Source: Asticcacaulis sp.
GTDB taxonomy: Bacteria; Pseudomonadota; Alphaproteobacteria; Caulobacterales; Caulobacteraceae
Direction: 5' to 3'
Assembly (NCBI GenBank): GCA_024707255.1
Contig: JANQAC010000002.1
Coordinates: 56,001-120,000, forward strand
DNA: 64,000 nt
Numbering within the stretch: position 1 is the first letter of the stretch; the number at the start of each line of letters is the position of its first letter. Shown in pieces: positions 61,369 to 64,000 of the stretch. The notes under the pieces were generated by a model. That model made no database searches. It was not told where the DNA came from and saw only the letters and a list, made by a program, of their open reading frames with translations. The position numbers and the translations under genes were made by a program.

Positions 61369-63870
61369 GTGAATAACAAGCTCGAAAGTGAAGCGCTGCT
61401 GGCGCAGGCCCGTCTGGGGGCGATTGTCGAATCGTCCGATGACGCTATTGTCGCCAAGACGCTGGACGGCATTATCACCTCGTGGAATGAGGCGGCTGCC
61501 AAGATTTTCGGCTATTCCGCGCAGGAGGCGATCGGCCAGCACATTACCCTGGTCATTCCCGATGACCGCCGCTCCGAGGAAGACCTGATCATCGGCAAGA
61601 TCAGGGCCGGCGAGCGCGTTCATCACTTTGAAACCGTCCGCCGCCACAAATCCGGGGCGGCCATTGATCTGTCGGTCACGGTATCCCCCATTCGTGACCC
61701 GGAGGGCCGGATTATCGGGGCATCGAAGATTGCCCGTGATATCTCTGAGCAGAAGCGTGAGACGGTCCGCCGCCAGGCGCTGATGCGGCTGACCGACGAA
61801 ATCCGCGATGTGGAAGACGCCGACGAGATCGCCTTTGTGGCAGCGAGGCTCCTGGGTGAAACCCTGAAGGTCAGCCGGGCAGGATATGGCGTGATCGATA
61901 CGCTCAACGAGACGATTACCATCGAGCGCGACTGGAATGCGCCGGGCATAAAGAGCCTCGCTGGCGTGCTGCATTTCCGTAATTACGGCTCCTACATCGA
62001 AAACCTGAAACAGGGCGAAACCGTGGTCTTCGCCGATGCCGAAACGGACCCGAGAACGGCCGGTTCCGCTGCCGCCCTGAAGGCGATCAGCGCGCAGTCC
62101 GTCGTCAATATGCCGGTGACCGAGCGCGGGCGCTTTGTCGCGCTGCTTTACCTCAATCACGAGACGGCGCGGGAGTGGCCTGAGGAGGAACTGGCCTTCG
62201 TGCGCGAGGTGGCGGAGCGGACACGCACCGCGACGGAACGCGCGCGCGTCACGGCGGAACTCAGAGCGCTGAATGCCCAACTGGAGGAGCGCGTCGGCGC
62301 GGCCCTGGCGGAACAGCGCATTCTGGCGGATATCCTGGAATCGACCGACGCCTTTGTTCAGGTGGCGGATATGGATCTGAACTGGCTGGCCATCAACCGG
62401 GCCAGTGCGGAAGAGTTCAGCCGCATTTTCGGAGTCACGCCGAAAGTCGGTGACAATATGGTGGCGGTTCTCAGTCATTTGCCGGAGCAGCAGGCGGCGG
62501 TGCGCGCAGTCTGGAGCCGGGCCCTGGACGGCGAAGCCTTCACCGAGGTGGCTGAATTCGGCGCCCCCGAGCGTGAGCCTCGCCATTATGAAATGAAGTT
62601 CAACCCCCTGTATGACGAGGCGGGGCGCCAGATCGGCGCCTACCAGTTCGTCTTCGACGTGACCGAACGCATACGCGACCAGGTGCGCCTGCGTGAAGCC
62701 GAGGAGCAACTGCGCCAGGCCCAGAAGATGGAGGCCGTAGGGCACCTGACCGGCGGTGTGGCGCATGATTTCAACAATATGCTGGCGGTTGTCTCCGGTT
62801 CGCTGGAACTTCTTGACCGCCGGACAGCGGTTGATGATCCGCGCGCCAAGGCGTTGATTTCTTCGGCGCTTGAGGCATCCAAACGTGCCGGCAACCTGAC
62901 CCGGCGTTTGCTGGCCTTCTCGCGCCAGCAGCCCCTGAAGCCGGAAGTGACCGATCCCAATCGGCTGGTGGCCGGCATGTCGGATCTGTTCCGCCATTCC
63001 CTCGGCGCGGACATCCAGTTGGAGACGGTCCTGTCGGGCGGCGTCTGGCGCATCCATGTCGATCAGAACCAGTTGGAAAGCGTCCTGCTCAATCTGGCGG
63101 TCAATGCCCGCGATGCCATGGAAGGGGGCGGCCGACTCACCATCGAGACCCAGAACGCGCATCTCGACAAGCGCTATGTCGCCAGGGAACTGGGCATTAC
63201 GCCCGGCCAGTATGTCATGATCGGCGTGACCGATACCGGCAGCGGCATGGCGCCCGATGTCCTGGCGAAGGCGTTCGATCCGTTCTTCACGACCAAGGAA
63301 GTCGGCAAGGGTACCGGCCTGGGGCTCAGCCAGGTCTATGGCTTCATCAAGCAGTCGGGCGGGCACACCAAGATCTATTCCGAGATCGGTCACGGTACGA
63401 GCGTGAAGATATATTTGCCGCGTTATATGGGCGATGCCGTTGACGGAGGCGACACCGACCGCCTGGCGGATCTGCCGAACAATGACGGGCGGGAACTGAT
63501 CCTTGTGGTTGATGACGAGGATCTGGTCCGGCAGTTCTCGGCCACGGCGCTGGCAGATTTGGGCTATCGCGTCCTTGAAGCCGGCAATGCCCAGGGCGCT
63601 CTGGCCACCCTGCTTGACCGGCCCGATGTGGACCTGTTGTTTACCGATATCGTCATGCCGGAAATGAACGGCCGCAAACTGGTCGATCTGGTGCGCGAAA
63701 AGCGCCCGGAACTGCCCGTTATCTACACGACCGGATATACGCGCAATGCAGTGGTCCACAATGGCATACTGGACAATGATGTCGAACTGATCGGCAAGCC
63801 CTTCACCCTGGAGGAGTTGGCCTTGCGTGTGCGTGACGTGCTGGACAGGGCCGCATTGAAGAAGCGATAG
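61369..63870 (+). CDS. Hybrid sensor histidine kinase/response regulator (PAS-GAF-PAS-HisKA-HATPase-REC)
   Basis: 833 residues from GTG 61369, which is preferred because the protein then begins with the PAS linker ([10 protein letters not shown]); TTG 61324 in the same frame is the alternative and neither has a fine Shine-Dalgarno. PAS about 20-125 ([22 protein letters not shown]), GAF about 140-285, second PAS about 305-425, phospho-acceptor His in [11 protein letters not shown], HATPase with [16 protein letters not shown] and GKGTGLGLS, then a receiver domain with phospho-acceptor Asp in [12 protein letters not shown]. Soluble, no membrane helix, so it senses a cytoplasmic signal. Its regulatory target is not visible here. 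Confidence 0.92.
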   Translation: MNNKLESEALLAQARLGAIVESSDDAIVAKTLDGIITSWNEAAAKIFGYSAQEAIGQHITLVIPDDRRSEEDLIIGKIRAGERVHHFETVRRHKSGAAIDLSVTVSPIRDPEGRIIGASKIARDISEQKRETVRRQALMRLTDEIRDVEDADEIAFVAARLLGETLKVSRAGYGVIDTLNETITIERDWNAPGIKSLAGVLHFRNYGSYIENLKQGETVVFADAETDPRTAGSAAALKAISAQSVVNMPVTERGRFVALLYLNHETAREWPEEELAFVREVAERTRTATERARVTAELRALNAQLEERVGAALAEQRILADILESTDAFVQVADMDLNWLAINRASAEEFSRIFGVTPKVGDNMVAVLSHLPEQQAAVRAVWSRALDGEAFTEVAEFGAPEREPRHYEMKFNPLYDEAGRQIGAYQFVFDVTERIRDQVRLREAEEQLRQAQKMEAVGHLTGGVAHDFNNMLAVVSGSLELLDRRTAVDDPRAKALISSALEASKRAGNLTRRLLAFSRQQPLKPEVTDPNRLVAGMSDLFRHSLGADIQLETVLSGGVWRIHVDQNQLESVLLNLAVNARDAMEGGGRLTIETQNAHLDKRYVARELGITPGQYVMIGVTDTGSGMAPDVLAKAFDPFFTTKEVGKGTGLGLSQVYGFIKQSGGHTKIYSEIGHGTSVKIYLPRYMGDAVDGGDTDRLADLPNNDGRELILVVDDEDLVRQFSATALADLGYRVLEAGNAQGALATLLDRPDVDLLFTDIVMPEMNGRKLVDLVREKRPELPVIYTTGYTRNAVVHNGILDNDVELIGKPFTLEELALRVRDVLDRAALKKR

Positions 63871-63981
63871 GCGCACTGGCGAATTTATGTCGGTGCGCCG
63901 TCTGCCGGCCTTTGGGCGCATCGATATTTTACGGGCCTTTGTCATAGCTTCGTCCAATCGAACGGATGGGAGTTGAGCGGA

Positions 63982-64000
63982 ATGACCAGTGCCGACGAGA
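63982..64000 (+). CDS. Possible start of a further gene, cut by the window end
   Basis: ATG 63982 (MTSADE...) is preceded by GGGAG and GCGGA, a plausible ribosome-binding site, 111 bases after the kinase stop. Only six codons are visible, so nothing can be said about the product, and the start may be false. Confidence 0.3.

Noticed and set aside
61312..63957. An 881-codon open frame on the minus strand across the histidine kinase
   Set aside because: It is the antisense shadow of a gene with every expected kinase motif; the antisense product has no recognisable domain and arises from strong GC codon bias.
1..64000. CRISPR arrays, tRNA or rRNA genes, integrases, insertion sequences
   Set aside because: No regularly spaced repeats, cloverleaf sequences or transposase/integrase motifs were seen on either strand.

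Overview
The window looks like a chromosomal stretch of a carbohydrate-scavenging alphaproteobacterium, most likely a member of the Caulobacteraceae close to Asticcacaulis. The basis is gene content and style: fairly GC-rich coding DNA, four large TonB-dependent receptors (TBDRs), tryptophan-halogenase-like flavoproteins beside TBDRs, Tat and Sec exported glycosidases, and FadR-type GntR regulators. This is recognition by eye; no 16S, tRNA or housekeeping gene is present to fix the species.

Layout. (1) 1-5081: tail of an SDR oxidoreductase, a D-serine-deaminase-like PLP enzyme, an N-acyl-D-amino-acid deacylase, a FucP/GluP-type sugar MFS permease and an RpiR regulator, all on the plus strand. 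(2) 5068-16156: an exported alpha-galactosidase-like enzyme divergent from a TBDR, then an operon of halogenase, spherulin-4-like protein, GH27 alpha-galactosidase and cupin/JmjC-like protein. (3) 16778-23780: a GntR regulator facing a minus-strand operon of two GH43 enzymes and a complete ABC sugar importer. (4) 24016-31159: a second TBDR, a second halogenase, a GH5-type glycosidase and aldose 1-epimerase. (5) 31160-32045: a gene-poor scar with a decayed pobA tail. (6) 32046-39050: a phosphonate locus (DUF5690 permease, phnX, FAD amine oxidase, Tat-exported phospholipase C, PhnZ-like HD oxygenase, PhnR-like GntR). (7) 39432-46514: a TBDR followed by two sulfotransferases and two aspartyl/asparaginyl-hydroxylase-like proteins. 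(8) 46589-61212: MFS and SSS permeases, GH30 endo-galactanase, GntR, GH35 and GH42 beta-galactosidases, a fourth TBDR and a second GH5 copy. (9) 61369-63870: a hybrid histidine kinase.

Working together. Regions 2-4 and 8 read as one dispersed galactan / arabinogalactan utilisation system: TBDRs bring oligosaccharides across the outer membrane, GH30, GH35, GH42, GH27, GH36-like, GH43 and GH5 enzymes trim beta-galactan backbones and alpha-galactosyl or arabinosyl branches, ABC, SSS and MFS permeases import the products, and GalM feeds galactose onward. Two near-identical RpiR-type palindromes tie the rpiR gene to the alpha-galactosidase/TBDR divergent promoter. A TTRTCKTACAA motif recurs before other galactan genes. 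Two perfect TGGTATAGACCA boxes sit about 30 bases before each start codon of the divergent phosphonate operons.

Quality warning. Six single-base indels in or next to homopolymers break five genes (MFS, halogenase 1, GH43, TBDR 3 twice, GH35). Restoring one base in each case gives a full-length family member, so consensus errors are more likely than real decay.
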